A stretch of DNA of 64,000 nucleotides from Lindgomyces ingoldianus (GCF_010093535.1 NW_022985176.1:196318-260317), one strand, 5' to 3'; positions 10,266-22,987 are shown, counted from the first letter of the stretch. A program made the numbers and translations. The notes: a model not told the origin generated them from the sequence alone.

Positions 10266-13200
10266 ATGATAGCTTCGCGGAGTCACTATCTCGATCGTTC
10301 TCTATGCGATAAGATCATACGTGAAGAGCTGGAAGCCCTGAAAGAGTGGCTTGAAACATATCCTCAGAGGGATAGGGATCTCCTTGGTTATGCTTGTTAC
10401 GCGATATCGAGCTTCAGCCTCCAGTCATTCGATTTAATTTTTGGCTACTATGGACTGGAACCCCTCGAAACTGGGATTATGGCGACCGAAAACCCTCTTT
10501 GGGAAGCAATTCGCTGTTACAAAGAGTGTCACGGTCCTAGAGAAAAGCGCGGTCCCTACATCCTTCATCATGTACTAAAATCTATGGGCACTCCTGACAT
10601 CATCAAGAAATGGGCATTACTTCCAGCCGAAAATGGGCGCTGTGCATTGCACCTTGCGGCGGAGATGGGCGTTTTTGAACCCTTCGCCCGTCTGAAGGAA
10701 AACGGGTTCGAGATATGTCGAGTCAGCGACCACCAAGGCGCAACCCCACTTCATCTGGCAGCATCTCAAGGAAAAATCAAAATCTTAAGAATGATTCTGA
10801 AATGGTCTTTCGATCATTCGGCTGATAATGATGGCGATACTGTGCTTCACTGGGCTGTTAAAAGATCTCTAGATAAGGCCGCAGTTCGCGAAATTCTGGA
10901 ATGGAAACCAGCACTTATCGAGGTCTGCAACAAAAAGGGCGAATCTCCTCTTAGTGGTCTTTTGGCTAAGACAAGGCGAGAACGGCTATTTGAACGATCC
11001 GCTTTGAGCACAGAGGGAAGCCTTAGTCACTCCAACACAAAAGTCGTAGAATTTCTAATCGCGCATGCACTCCAATACTGTCAGAGCATGGCATCTGTAA
11101 GGCTGGCGGTTGGAAATAGTATGTGTCATGTCCCTTTACAAACCTGCCGAAATTTGCTCACTCTCTTCAGATAATCGTAAGTACTAATTCTCAACGCTTG
11201 CGCGCTCCGAAATCAGTGACACCAACCTAGCTGAGGACCTGTACTTTGATATCGGCTTTTTGACAGATCCTGCCACAAGGTTCTCACTATACCTCCAGGA
11301 GAGAAGACAGTGGAGGGAATGGCCAACCGATGAGGTCCATTCTCCCCAAAGCCATGACGTCCAGCTACTTCCTTTCCTGAAATATGTCAGGCTACCCGAC
11401 TTGAAATGTCATCCCAGCCAACCGTGCAGAGTGAATCCTTCAGGCGGTCGGTTATCGCCTGAGGCGAACGACGTTTTTGACTATCTTCGCGAGAGATCTG
11501 TAGCCTATATTGACGAAATTAACGTCCCTGATTGTCCCTTTCATCCCCATTCGAACGAGCAAATTAAGAGTTCCCTTTCAAACCTCCAAGTGAGATCGAT
11601 ACGATGGAGAAAATTCGACCTCAGCCTGTCTTCGCTACATGACACATTTCGCAAGGCAGGGGTGGAGCGATTGCACCTGTATTCATCTGGCAACGACGAT
11701 GTTCTGGGATACTGGGCGACTCTCGGAGCTCCGAAACTTCAGGTTTGTCACAACCTATACTATTTTCAGGTCCCCTGACACTAAATACATCACAGCTTCA
11801 ATCCCTAAATGTCTTAATCGGACGTGTAAGTGTCATTTATTTTCTGCTTGGGTTATACCTCTCGATTCCCCATGGCCATGTGTTATACTGCTTCTGAACA
11901 TCACTACTTTCCCAGGGGACATGGTACCGCACAGCATTTCAAGATGATATACGCTGAACCAAGATAGACCGAAATTGGCCACATCAAAGACGAACACACC
12001 ATTGAGAACATCGAAGAGACGTGGAATGCGCGGTTCCGCGACACAGTGCATCGTCACCACAAAAAACGTCCGGCAACGGCAACGGCAGCTGACCGTTGTG
12101 AACAGTGTAGGGCTGCAGTCGCAGTCAAAGTTGAAAAACCTCTCTGGGAACCACTAGAGAGCCATAACGCGCTACGAGCATGGGATTTGGATGCACCTAA
12201 AGCACTGTAAGCTAAGCTCGAATGTTTATTCGCACAGGGACAAATCCTAAAGCTAATATCCATCTGAAGCAACGCAAAGTCCGTTGTCCTTGAGATGAAT
12301 CCGTTTCTCAACTTCTTAGAAGCCCTTCGAAACTCCGAGGCCTTGAAAAATGAGACCGATTATTGCCGGAGACATCCAATAAAGGTCGCTATAATCGACT
12401 CCGGTGTATTTCCACTTTCCAATTCATTATATAAAACCGAAGGTCGATCCTTCGTCGAAGACGACAGGAGCGACATGGAGCCCGTGGATACGCATTGGCA
12501 TTCCCCATCTAACCCTCATGGCACTATGGTGGCAAGACTTATTCAACAGATGAATCCCTGGTCCAAACTTTACGTAGGAAGTGTTAAACACGGCCTTGAC
12601 GCAGGAGGTGTTCAGCTGGACAAAGTGATAAAGGTGGGATGAACCCCCCCAAACTAGATATGTTGCATCAGATGGTAACTAATTTCGGTAGGCTCTTAAA
12701 TGGGCCCAGGACCAAGAGGTGGATATTGTTTGCCTTAGTTGGGCTATAGAGAAGAGGAGCCTTGGAGCCTACGAAAGTACTCTCCAGGAAGAAATAGGCA
12801 AGGCAAGCCGCAAGGCGCTCATCTTCGCTTCTACCAAAGATAGTGGTGCGGCTGGAACTGGCCTTGACAGTCCTTATCCAGCAAATTCGCGAGATGTCTT
12901 TGCAATCACTGCAGCTGACTTCGACGGTGATCCCTGTGAGAAGGCGGAAAAAGAGCCTACCGATTTCTACTTACCCTCGCAAATGTTGGAAGTAGATGGT
13001 CTTCCCAAGTATCTTCTACCCTCAGGCTCAAAGACTGCTGAAGGTAGTTCTTACGCTACGGCTTTAGCCGCTGGACTCGCTGCCCTGCTCCTCCTATGTG
13101 TCCAGATGTCCTATCATTCTGGGGAAAAAGATGCTCAGGAGGAGGCATTGATTGATGAGATCAAGAAGTATAGGGGTGGAAACATGGACCAGTTCTTCAA

Positions 13201-13339
13201 GGGCCTTTGCCATCGCGACAATCCGAAGTTCGTTCAACCCTGGAACCTTTTCACTGAGAGATTGAACACGAAGAAGACCCCAGGGGCTAGGAAGAAGGCA
13301 TTGCAGGATCGTTTACGCTGGCTAGCGGAAGCAGCGTAA
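10266..13339 (+). CDS. Ankyrin-repeat protein with C-terminal subtilisin-like S8 protease domain, about 872 aa
   Basis: Proposed exons are 10266-11096, 11236-11742, 11796-11825, 11968-12206, 12270-12633 and 12692-13339; together they keep one frame to TAA. The first junction is the least certain (an alternative pairs donor 11119 with acceptor 11230). The N-terminal half has ankyrin repeats at about residues 125-235 (CALHLAAE, TPLHLAAS, TVLHWAVK). The C-terminal S8 domain shows the full catalytic triad: Asp in VAIIDSGV (about 579), His in NPHGTMVA (about 619) and Ser in EGSSYATALAAG (about 777). No signal peptide or S8 propeptide is visible, so it is probably intracellular. The middle (about 280-530) is unassigned and includes a 10-codon micro-exon. 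Fungal S8 domains are known as effector modules of NLR-like proteins; next door is an NLR on the same strand. A role in cleaving a partner after ankyrin-mediated recognition is inference. Confidence 0.8.
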
Positions 13340-13906
13340 GAGACTACTGCCCCGTGATATAGTCTTGCGACGTTGAGAAGAGGTGGTGCTATCAAGTCAC
13401 TGCAATCTGCTTTCCTGTAACTAGGGTCGAATATTTGCTCAGCTCAAGAACAAACGTTAGAGGACAATCTGAAGCCAAGGAGATAGTATTATTTTCTACG
13501 CTCCGTATATGTTCCTTTGCAACACAGGTTGATCAGGACATGTCTGCCAGTTTCTCGCCCTTAAATTCCCCTCCCAAGTACAGTTGTTTTGCTTTGGGTG
13601 CTTCTCCAACCCACCCGAATGCCACATCTCGCTAATAGTACGGTTTACCAATGGGATTTTATGGCGGTCCTTCCTTCGCTTAGGAGCCACCTGATCGGAA
13701 TGCCGAGCCAATACAGGTAAGAATTTACCCCACCAGTACTACTTCAGCCTTCCCCCAGCCAGACTGAGTTCACTTCAGCCTCCAGCGCCTTGATGGTGGT
13801 TCTCTCATATTACTAGCTCATCTCTGGTCTAATCTTCACTAACTACTACTCTCATCTTTACACCTAACTAACCTAAGTCTCGAGTGTCGTCATTGCTACG
13901 CGACGC
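13340..13906. promoter_or_regulatory. Intergenic region upstream of the NLR gene
   Basis: It holds the 3' end of the S8 gene and the promoter of the NLR. The part from 13730 to 13880 is pyrimidine-rich (CTCTCAT, CTAACTAACC), as is common upstream of fungal start codons. Short open frames here look fortuitous. Confidence 0.4.
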
Positions 13907-16900
13907 ATGGAGCCGTATTCGGTGCGACCGATCGCTGAGCTGAGAACCATTTCTGAGCCTTACGGTACGAAGCCAGTGGCGAGGCAAGTTTAGACAGATA
14001 TTTCGTCTCACAGGCTAAATTAACGCGTTGCAGCATCATCTTCGTGCATGGACTTCAAGGGAGCCACAAGCAAACTTGGGAAAGCCCGGGCTTCGCATGG
14101 CCGGATGATATTCGGCAGGAGTTCCCAAATGCACGCATTCTTGCCTGGGAGTATGAGTTTATACTCCGACCAGATTACTCAAACTCATTCACTTCGCTTG
14201 GAGAAAAACTCCTCGAGGACCTCACTCGCGAAGACCCTTTACCCATTATCTTCATAGCATACAGTATGGGTGGTCTTATCGTCAAGTCTGTACGCTACAC
14301 CTACAGCTTCTAGTGAAAGCTTATTCTTAATTCTAACTCAAGATTAGGCTTTGAATCGGCCGCATTCATCCATCATTTCTGAAAATACCAAAGGGATCTG
14401 CTTCTTTGGCACTCCAGGCTCCAGTTCAACAAGAGAAGGGTGGCAACGAACGATTATTGCCCTTAAGCGCTCTTTGGTGTCTAGGAGTATGGACCTTTCA
14501 AAATTAACTTTACTCGTCCAAGACATGCTTGAAGACGAAACCTTGAGAGAAATATCATCATCCTTCCGTGGACTTGCCAATCGGAACAGTACTAGGATAC
14601 TAACTTTCATTGAGAAGAAACTCACACCGACGATTAGGGGAAAGCAAATGGTATTCACCTTATAGGTCGCCCGGAGTCTTCATAAATTGCTCACAGGTTA
14701 TAGATCGTCGGTGTAGAAGACGCCATCGTCGGAGCTATCAATGAGAAGGTTGTCGGACGTGCCGTAGACCATATCGAAATGCCCAAGTTTTCTAACCCAA
14801 GTGATCCAGCGTATCTCCGATTAAAAAGGTTTCTCAAGGACCTCCTCGAAGAGGTCCACTACGGAAAATGTACTACCAACCCACTTTCTTATAGCGAATT
14901 CATCGAGAACCCCACGATTACTGTTCCTGGAACCGATCTCCAGCTTCCAGGTATGGGATTCTTATGTTACTGGAGGAGATCTACTAATAGATTTAGAGAA
15001 GGAAGAGCAATTTCTGCAGATGCTGAGCCAAGATAGGCTGGATGAGGACATGATCTCAAATCCTTATCCAGGCACATGTGACTATATCTTTACTACCGAC
15101 ATATGGGAATCCTGGCGCAGGGCTGATATTACTACTTCAAAACGGCAGCTTTGGCTGCTAGGCGGCCCTGGAATGGGGAAAACGGTGCTCTCAAAGTACA
15201 TCTCGAGAGAGTTGCTGAAGAGGAGCAAACTTACTGCCTCGCCGTTGTCCTGGGCACCGAAAGTCATACTCACATACTACTTCGATATGTCTGTGGATGC
15301 AAGACGAGCTATAGCCGGATTTTGTCAGCATCTACTCCACCAATTACTCGTCAAGGACAGGCAGTTGTTCAAATACCTGTACGGGAAACCGTTCTTTGAG
15401 ATCATCGACAAGCCACGACTTTCAAATCGTGCGGTAACCGAAACCCTGGAATTGATCCTTCAAGAAAGCAGTATTGGACCGATTGCTATTATAGTTGACG
15501 CTTTCGATGAATGTGACGACCAGGGGGAACTGAAAAGACTACTTGGACAATTCGTCAATGCCTCATGGATACGTGTGCTCGTTACTGCGCGGTCGCAAAC
15601 CGAGCGAGTAGATTCCTCACCACTTAGCTATAATCTCAATGAGGATATGGCGCTTGAGAAATCATCCACTGGCGAAGGGGCCATAAACAAGTGCATCCAA
15701 GAATATGCGAAGGCAGAAATTAAGAACATTGTGGAGCGCCAACGAATATCGGAACCTTTAGCAAAGACTTTTCAGGAAAGCATTTTCAGATCTAGCCCTG
15801 GAAGCTTTCTTTGGGTGCGACTGGCGGTTCGCTACGTCGAAATACAGACTAGTCCGGCGATGCGTCGCAGAGTCATGAACAACCTTCCTTCCAATATCCT
15901 TGGTTTATTGACAAGGTTCCTGTCAAGCGCCGATGACTATCGGGCATCCATAATTCTGAACGCGCTCGTAATCGTCATGGAAGCAAAAGCGCCCTTGTCG
16001 TTGGATAGCCTTTCGTTCCTTATTCAAGCTTCCCTAGAAGACAAGGTTTTCTCATTAATTCAAACTTCCACCCACGATATCGAGACTTCTACCTCTTCCA
16101 GTCTCGCAATATTCACGGAAAACAAGATGCTCGACTTTGAAGAGGAGGTTGAATCCATGCCATTACTAGAAGTGAAGAAACCCGAAGGCACAGTCACATT
16201 GATGCATAGCAGCCTTAGAGAGCCCGCTATGGAAATTTTGGCCTCATGGAATGCTAGCTCGGATCCTCACAGACACATTCTATCGACCAAAATAGGTCGA
16301 CTACAGCACCACAAAGAGATTCACGAGGTCTTAGCTGAGCTCTCTCTGGCCTATTTGCTTGCAGCCTTCCAGGACATGAAGGACCCTCTCAATTTTCTCA
16401 ACTATGCGGTTCTGTTCTGGACAGACCACGTACGGGAATCTTGGAAGGCCAAACAGCCTTCCAGCACTCCTGTAGGTGTGACACTTCTTCGGCTTATCAG
16501 AGCCTTTTTTAGAAACCGAGATACATATCGAAAATGGTATCGGATGTTTTCAAGGTTGGACGGTGCCAGAACAAGGTCGATAATGCCTCTAGAAAAAATG
16601 TCTGAACACTCATCAATTGCCTTCACATTAGCTTCATTTGATCTCTGTCATATCCTTGGTAACGACCTCATTTCCAACCCTGCGGAGGATTTACTACGCG
16701 AATCTGGAGGACAAACGCCTCTTGAATATGCTGTTCGAAATAGGTGTGTTCAGTCTGTAGACTGGATTCAAGGGTTTCGCAGAGATCAACTGCTCTTACC
16801 CAATAGGCCGATCGAACGATCTGGACGTTCTCCGCTGTACCTCGCCGTGCGGTACAACTCCAACAAAGTCCTTAGCTCCTTACTTAACTTCTACAAATCT

Positions 16901-18253
16901 CCTCTTTCCCAGGCTACCAAGAATGAGTTGACTCAGCTGAGATCAGAACTCCACGAAATAGCGGCCGAGAATGGTTGTAAAGAGATCTTCAAGATGTTAT
17001 ATACCAGAGGATTCGTCAATACAGTCCCAGTTTCTCAAGCTGTGTCTGTGTTGAAGTCGGCGGTGATTCTGGACTGTTGGAGTGAAGCAAAACGAATACT
17101 CGACGATTTGAAGGATCCACTCGACATACCAACCAAAAATGATATTCTTCAAACAGCGATTCGCTCTGGGTCGAACCCGATTATAGATCGATTCATTGCA
17201 GATTCGGTGGTTGTTGAGTTCGCTAATGACAAAGGACGGCTTCCCCTCCATACCGCGGCGGAAGTAGGGAACGACTATATAGTCGAGAAACTGCTTAAAG
17301 GTGGTGCAAGAGTAAATGTACTGGATTCTGAATTCAGAACGCCGCTCCATTTAGCCTCCCAGGCAGGCTGGTTGAGATGTTGTTCGCATCTTCTTGCGGA
17401 CTGGCACCACCGAGCTCGCCTAAACCTTACGGATACAAAGGGGCGCATCGCGGCACATTACGCGTCAGAATTTGGGCACGTCGATCTTCTGCGGACTCTA
17501 ATTGAACACGGATCAAATGTTTTTACAGCAGATGGGAAAGGTCGATCACCTCTTCACCTTGCGGCAAGAAAGGGGCATGATGCAGTCGTCAGTCTTCTGC
17601 TAGAGAAAGGCGCAGACGTCAATGCACGAAACTACGAACACCAAACCCCCCTTCATGAAGTAACCGCTTCCGGGAACACGATCATTCCTTGGTTATTAAG
17701 AGGGGCTGGGGGAGATATCCACGCAGCTGACAAGGACGGGGCAACGCCACTTCACATCGCAGCAAAGAGAAGTTCCGCACAAATGATAGATGGACTTATC
17801 CGACTCGGAGCTAATGTCAACCAGCCAGACATGAATGACTTAAGACCAATCGACTACTTTCTCACACGAAGAAAGCCACCGGAAGATGGTTTCCAAGTGC
17901 TCAAGGGTCACGGAATGGAATTGAATCCCAGGTCACTAGCTGCAGCTAACGGACATCCTGTTGTAAGTAAATGGCTTGATCGTAAGCAACTAAAATCTCG
18001 CTCCTCGACTCTCTCGACATCTGTATTCACAGCAGCGAGTGAGGTTGATAAGGAGAAGGGACTGGAATATTCCGTCAATGACCCATTACCTCCGGATTTA
18101 GACAAGGACCTTGAGGAACAGGATGGAGAATTAGCTCCTGGTGGTGCTGAGACTCCCAATACTAGCCCACCCCCTCGAGCACATGTACCGCCCTCTGTGC
18201 CTGCGAAACCTCCCCATTTGCGGCTTCCGTGTAGCAGTATTTCATTTGTCTAG
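13907..18253 (+). CDS. NLR-like protein: alpha/beta-hydrolase (SesB-type), NACHT and ankyrin repeats, about 1381 aa
   Basis: Proposed exons are 13907-13983, 14034-14289, 14348-14650, 14704-14950 and 14991-18253. Intron 1 is GC-AG (donor GCAAGT) and joins PVA to SIIFVHGLQG in frame. Residues about 25-300 form the lipase/esterase-like N-terminal domain of fungal NLRs: oxyanion-type HGLQG (about 31-35), nucleophile Ser in IAYSMGGLIVK (about 103; most relatives have HS where this has YS) and a VDH...KF segment. The NACHT has Walker A GGPGMGKT (352-359), Walker B VDAFDECDD (about 463-471) and a sensor-like VLVTARSQ. About seven ankyrin repeats follow near 1035-1265 (RLPLHTAAE, TPLHLASQ, SPLHLAAR, TPLHIAAK). 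Such STAND NTPases act in fungal non-self recognition and cell death, with repeats sensing ligand and NACHT oligomerising. The sensing target is unknown. The adjacent ANK-S8 gene may be a functional partner. Confidence 0.88.
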
Positions 18254-19427
18254 GAAACTGAACACGTTAGTAAGATTCTTTAGGTTCTTAAGATTCGTAG
18301 GTAATTCCTGGGCCGTGAAGCGTTTGCAGACTTAGAGTTAAGGGCAGTTAGATGTTTTAAGAGGTTTCGTGGAGCATTATCTGTCCTGGCGTCGACTTCA
18401 GGAGATTCAAAGGGTTGCAGCTGAGGTGAAGGAGAAAGAAAGAGGGAAGGGCCTGAAAGGGAGGATTCTGAGGCAGAAATACGGCGAGAGTCCGCAGAGA
18501 GTGCTAGACAAAAGGTGGCCAGAGACAAGGTGGAAACCCCATCGCGGTGACGATACGGGAAGGAGTATGGTCGACAGCGACCAACGTATAAAGCGAAGAG
18601 AAAAGCTAGAAGAAGATAGCCGAGGATTGCGCGGCTGCAGAATCCTCCATAAAGAAAATGCAAAAGTGGCACAGAGCAAAGGCGGCACAAGCGGAAAGCG
18701 AAGGCCGCAAAGGCTCACCAAGAAGCAAATGGTCGAAGACAAAGAGGAAGAAAAGCCATTCTAAACCCGAGTGACGCTCTACATGCACAGATATTAGTGG
18801 GAGAAAGTCCCAGTCACTAAGCCTGCGTACTATACGCGTCCACCATTTATATTTGCTTGTCAATGCCCAGGACGTAAGACCGTGACATTCGATTCCGGTA
18901 GGGGACCACTGAAAGCGAGCCGCACACCATCCGTGAGCAACAGCTACAGGGAGCGCCAAAATAATGCTTATTCTTCCATTGCTAGTGAAATGGAACGGCG
19001 TGTTCCATCTCTAGTATGGGATGACGGAGTTGATTATACCTCTGGATTCGCATCCTCCATCATTGCCACCGCATTACGCCTTTGATGATGATTGGGAGTA
19101 TTGAAAATAACTCTTGTCTTATACTTCTTATCTCCTTGTGCTCATTCCTTCCTGGCGCAATTTCGTTTCTGCGTGCAATGGGACACATGGATGTGGGGCA
19201 CATCGATCCATCTGCAGGTACATACAATGCATTTCATCCATATATTGCGGTCACTACAGCCAATCTATTAACAACAATCCCATCTGTTCCAAATAAAAAC
19301 GGATAATGCGGTGTCTGAGACCCCAGCCTCCACATTACCATGACCATCTTAACGTTGTGAACCGCCTGGGGCAGCAGCAGATAAATGCCCGATCAGCCCG
19401 CATCCAGAATTTCAATCGCTAACCAGA
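18254..19427. other. Intergenic region; one charged ORF of doubtful status
   Basis: A plus-strand frame at 18369-18764 would encode 131 very charged residues (rich in K, R, E) with no family I recognise. Several overlapping minus-strand frames of similar length exist, so I treat it as unproven. The rest is non-coding by eye. Confidence 0.4.
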
Positions 19428-20249
19428 ATGTTCCGTCTCCTCCTCAGTACAATCGCATTGGCAGCGACAGCCGTCTCCCATTGCACCCGCCCTGGGCTTA
19501 CCGAGGCTGTCGACGAATACCTCTCCGCGCAGCAGTCTGGTCAAGTTTCTGCCTTCAAAGCCCGCTTTGACAATAGCACCTGGTTGGGATACTTCGAAAA
19601 CACCAAGAAAGCCGACGTTGACACCGGGATTCTGACGCATCCGCTCGTGATATCTTATAACCGGAGCTTATACGACACGACAGCATGCGCGACATTCACA
19701 GAATTCTACGTGAACGACCTGAATGCTCCGTACGTCATCGGTACTCAGTTGCGCTTTGCGAATCATCGTATCAACAAGGTCGACACCATCATCACAAAGC
19801 CGGGTGATTGGCTCTTTAACATTACGGGTAACATGTATTACGCACCAAAGGAGAATTGGGGTACAATCCCAGAGGAAAAGCGCGACTCGAGAGACACGAT
19901 AAAAAAGGCGGCGGATGCGTACTGCGATCTGTTTAACAATCCAAACATCACTGTTCCGTGGGGTGCACCGTGCAATCGGCTTGAGGGGGGTCTGTACGGT
20001 GGCAAGGGCTTGCCAAACGATACCTGCAACGCGGGCGTACCGTCGGGTATTGACATGAGAAATCGAAGATACGTTATTGACGAGACGGTTGGTGCGGTAG
20101 ACGTGATGCTGGATTTTGGAGGTAAAAGTGGCGGGCTACCCGATAGCCACGAATTTCGGGTTGAGGGCGGCAAGATCCGATATGTCCATACGATGACGGT
20201 GTGTGTGGTGCCAGGATGTGGATTCAACACCACATCAAGCTCTTCTTGA
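19428..20249 (+). CDS. Secreted DUF8021-family protein, 273 aa
   Basis: A single exon with an N-terminal signal peptide (MFRLLLSTIALAATAVS, cleavage probably before HCTRPG), so the product is predicted to be secreted. The body matches the fungal DUF8021 pattern: a helical start (LTEAVDEYLSAQ), TFTEFYVNDL, repeated aromatic strands (GDWLFNITGNMYYAPKENWG), conserved Cys residues (PWGAPCNRLEGG, NDTCNAGVPSG) and a C-terminal half resembling a SnoaL-like fold (RRYVIDETVGAVDV). Six or more N-x-S/T sites fit a glycoprotein. The biochemical role of the family is not established; relatives are often found near secondary-metabolite or carbohydrate-related genes. It stands alone here. Confidence 0.85.
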   Translation: MFRLLLSTIALAATAVSHCTRPGLTEAVDEYLSAQQSGQVSAFKARFDNSTWLGYFENTKKADVDTGILTHPLVISYNRSLYDTTACATFTEFYVNDLNAPYVIGTQLRFANHRINKVDTIITKPGDWLFNITGNMYYAPKENWGTIPEEKRDSRDTIKKAADAYCDLFNNPNITVPWGAPCNRLEGGLYGGKGLPNDTCNAGVPSGIDMRNRRYVIDETVGAVDVMLDFGGKSGGLPDSHEFRVEGGKIRYVHTMTVCVVPGCGFNTTSSSS

Positions 20250-21443
20250 CTTTGAATGTGGTGGAGGGTAAAACTTCTGGGTTCGACCTATCGGCCCATA
20301 GGGACTTTATCCATTGTAGCAGATAGGGTAGAATGACGCATGTTAGGATGATGCGAATGTAGTTCGCTCTTGTACTTCTCGTCGTGATGAATTCTAACCT
20401 AGCAGTTAGTAGTGTATCCCCGTGACGCGCGTAATCCCGAACAACGAAGGGTATCAATATCAACCCGAAGACAGTATATGCTTCCGTTGCAGGATGTATG
20501 AGGCAGTTCTTATCGAACGAACGCTTCGAGTTGTTGACTCTAGTTCTCCGTTGTCGTTACGTTTGTTAGAGGACCCTATCTCAATCCGCTGCGAAGACTT
20601 GACACAAGCTCTAGAGCACCACATCAATATCCCATGTGCTTTGACTCAAGGCTTATCTCGTCGCCACTCCCCTCTCTCTTCAATGCCTTTGCCGCGTGGG
20701 TGTGATTATATAGCAACACCTTCTAGCAAGTCAATCACGTTACACTGTCCTCGACCCAAGGCTTAGTTTCATTTCGACCTGCCTCTCTTCCTATGATAGC
20801 GGTCTATTTTCGGAGTCATCGCAAATGAGTATACGCACCGTACGTCAGGCTCTTATTGGAAGGGTTCTAGGTGTGAAACATGCTGACCGCTGTTCCGCAG
20901 TTAGGTACGCGTTGTAGTCCTTCTCACCAATCGTCGGTTTTACGTAGGCGATGTTGTGAAAGTCGCCCCCGCTGTGAGGCGCGGGCATGTGCCCCGACGA
21001 GCCACCATTACGAGTCTAGCATAGATACCCGAGACTTCAAAGCAAAGTTTCTGCCAACCCAAACAGGAGAGTTCCTGCAGCTAGAGTCGCGATGATTATT
21101 CACGCTTCCGACATCTCGCCATTTCCAACTCTGGGTGAACTCTCGTTTCTAAGTAGGTGAGAGGCTGCGAGAGGCTGCGAGAGGCCAACTTTACAATGAG
21201 AACCCCTATGAGATACCCTTTCGACACGCGCATCTTGAATTTGGCATTTCCGTCGCGTAACCGCCAGGAGTCTCGGACTGCATTATGAGCCATTGTGCCA
21301 CAAACCCAACGTAGAAACACAATGCCATTCTAACCCCCTTTATATTTCAATAGCGGTAGCCATGTAAAAAATTAGGAACTCCATACTTACCCAGTCCCAC
21401 GTTTTTGTGAGCCGTTATCTAATTCGCACCAAGATCCAGGTTA
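20250..21443. other. Intergenic stretch, no gene supported
   Basis: Several open frames of 70-115 codons exist on both strands but none shows a domain or splice structure. A short direct repeat GCGAGAGGCT occurs at about 21160-21185. Confidence 0.55.
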
Positions 21444-22083
21444 ATGGACACTGCCACAACGATCGAGGACAAGAAATTTCATATCGCTCTAGGTATCTCC
21501 TACGCCATCAAGCCGCTCAAGATTGTGAACTCAATTTTGCTTAATTTTTACAAACCCGTACGCCTAACCCCTAGCAGAGAATTCCTGATTGTTTGCTGTC
21601 GTATCAGCATTGCGACTTCAGGAAGGCGAACCGGAGAACTACAAATATATCGAAACACGAACCAATATGAAGAGGGCCTATGCGATTGAAAAGAGACTCT
21701 GGGACCTGCAACCCCACTACGTCCTTGCCAATGGGACGCAGTTAGGTAATACGAGCGCTTCGATCATTGAATATGTGGATATAGAACTGAGAGGTTGGGG
21801 GGGTGAATGGTGGTACTGTCTTAATATCGTCAACAGGGTCTTCAATCGACTCGACGAAATTATGATTCCAAATGGAATGACTTCACCTGCAAATCGGGAA
21901 TGGGACACCCAAAGGCGGGTTTATTTCTATTGGTCTCCCATGGGCCAGGTGTACAAATTTCAGAGTGGTTCGTGGTTCAACGCGAATGGGCGGAAATATG
22001 TAGAGTCCACAGTGGTCAGGACCACTAGGACTTCCTCTGCATTCAACACGCCCAAACACACCGGAAAACTTCAAGCTATCTAG
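21444..22083 (+). CDS. Hypothetical protein, about 174 aa, two exons
   Basis: I do not recognise this family. Exon 1 (21444-21492) ends before a GTATCT donor, and joining it to 21608 after ATCAG keeps a continuous frame to TAG at 22083. The protein is rich in Trp and Tyr (ELRGWGGEWWYCLNIVNR, VYFYWSPMGQVYKFQSGSWF) with no signal peptide or membrane segment. The second exon alone is open for 164 codons, which supports coding, but no motif gives a function. Confidence is limited because the gene model rests on a single intron call. Confidence 0.4.
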
Positions 22084-22987
22084 AAAAGGAAAGAGAGCGG
22101 TGAGGAAACAATTTAAGAAACACTACTGCCAACTCACATAGTTGTTTGACCTCCCTCGGGCACACCTCTCCCTGCAGAGTCCACCGGGCCGTCTTGGATT
22201 TGGCTAACACACCCTAGTCTCTAAATTCTACATACGTGTCTTTTCTTATATATTCTGCTTATAGTTTGCATCTGTGACGCCTTCCCTCATAGGTATGCTT
22301 GCAGCTACAGTAGGATCAAGCTGATGTCACACCTAATCGCTCTCTGTAGCAAGTCTTCTCTCTCAAGCATATCCTTCAGCTCTAATAGACGATTGTACTC
22401 CTTGCACCAAGAGATAGATAAAGTTTTGTATATAGTCAAGTAGCCCTTCCCTTCGCTTGTTCGCAGATACCCCTAATTTGTCGGTTTCGAGTTGGGTGTT
22501 AGCCCCACCAGGGCCACAGAGCAAAGCCAAATCAAAAAACTGTATCCTTTCCACCAAATAAAACTACAATGTCTTGAGCAAGCCCCCGAAATGTGCTTGA
22601 GTACCTGATGCCAAAGCCGAAGTTATAATCTTTGCTTTTGGTGTTCTGGACGCTGTAAAGTCCAGTGTGCGGTGCGAGGGATCAGTATGGGTTTTCTGTT
22701 TAGAGCGACAAACAATTTCTTGGATGAAGACCATCGAGCTAAATATAAGTATAACCCTCTGTCGATCCTGTTCCGCTCCCGCATTTTTCGCATTGAGCCA
22801 CACACCACGTGTAAATCACAGTCTCAAATTTCCGATCGCCTCGTGTTTTCTCGGGCTGTGAAACGGGTTACTAATATCAACATGGTCAACTTTCAGCTGC
22901 AATCTTACAGCGAAACAAGTCACATAAAGGGCACGGTAATGAATGTACAAAGAGAATCCAACATCGACTTCATTTCTCTTCGCAAAA
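22084..22987. other. Intergenic stretch upstream of the split secreted-protein gene
   Basis: Overlapping frames of 60-150 codons occur on both strands without recognisable features. The reading frame of the next gene is open upstream to 22943, but those residues do not look like a signal peptide. Confidence 0.5.

Noticed and set aside
11916..11960. Apparent nonsense codon and frameshift in the ANK-S8 gene
   Set aside because: Both vanish if the intron starting at 11826 ends at 11967 (branch GCTGAAC, acceptor GATAG), which keeps the frame; a pseudogene call is not needed.
18369..18764. 131-codon highly charged ORF
   Set aside because: No family resemblance, and overlapping antisense frames of similar size; kept only as a note.
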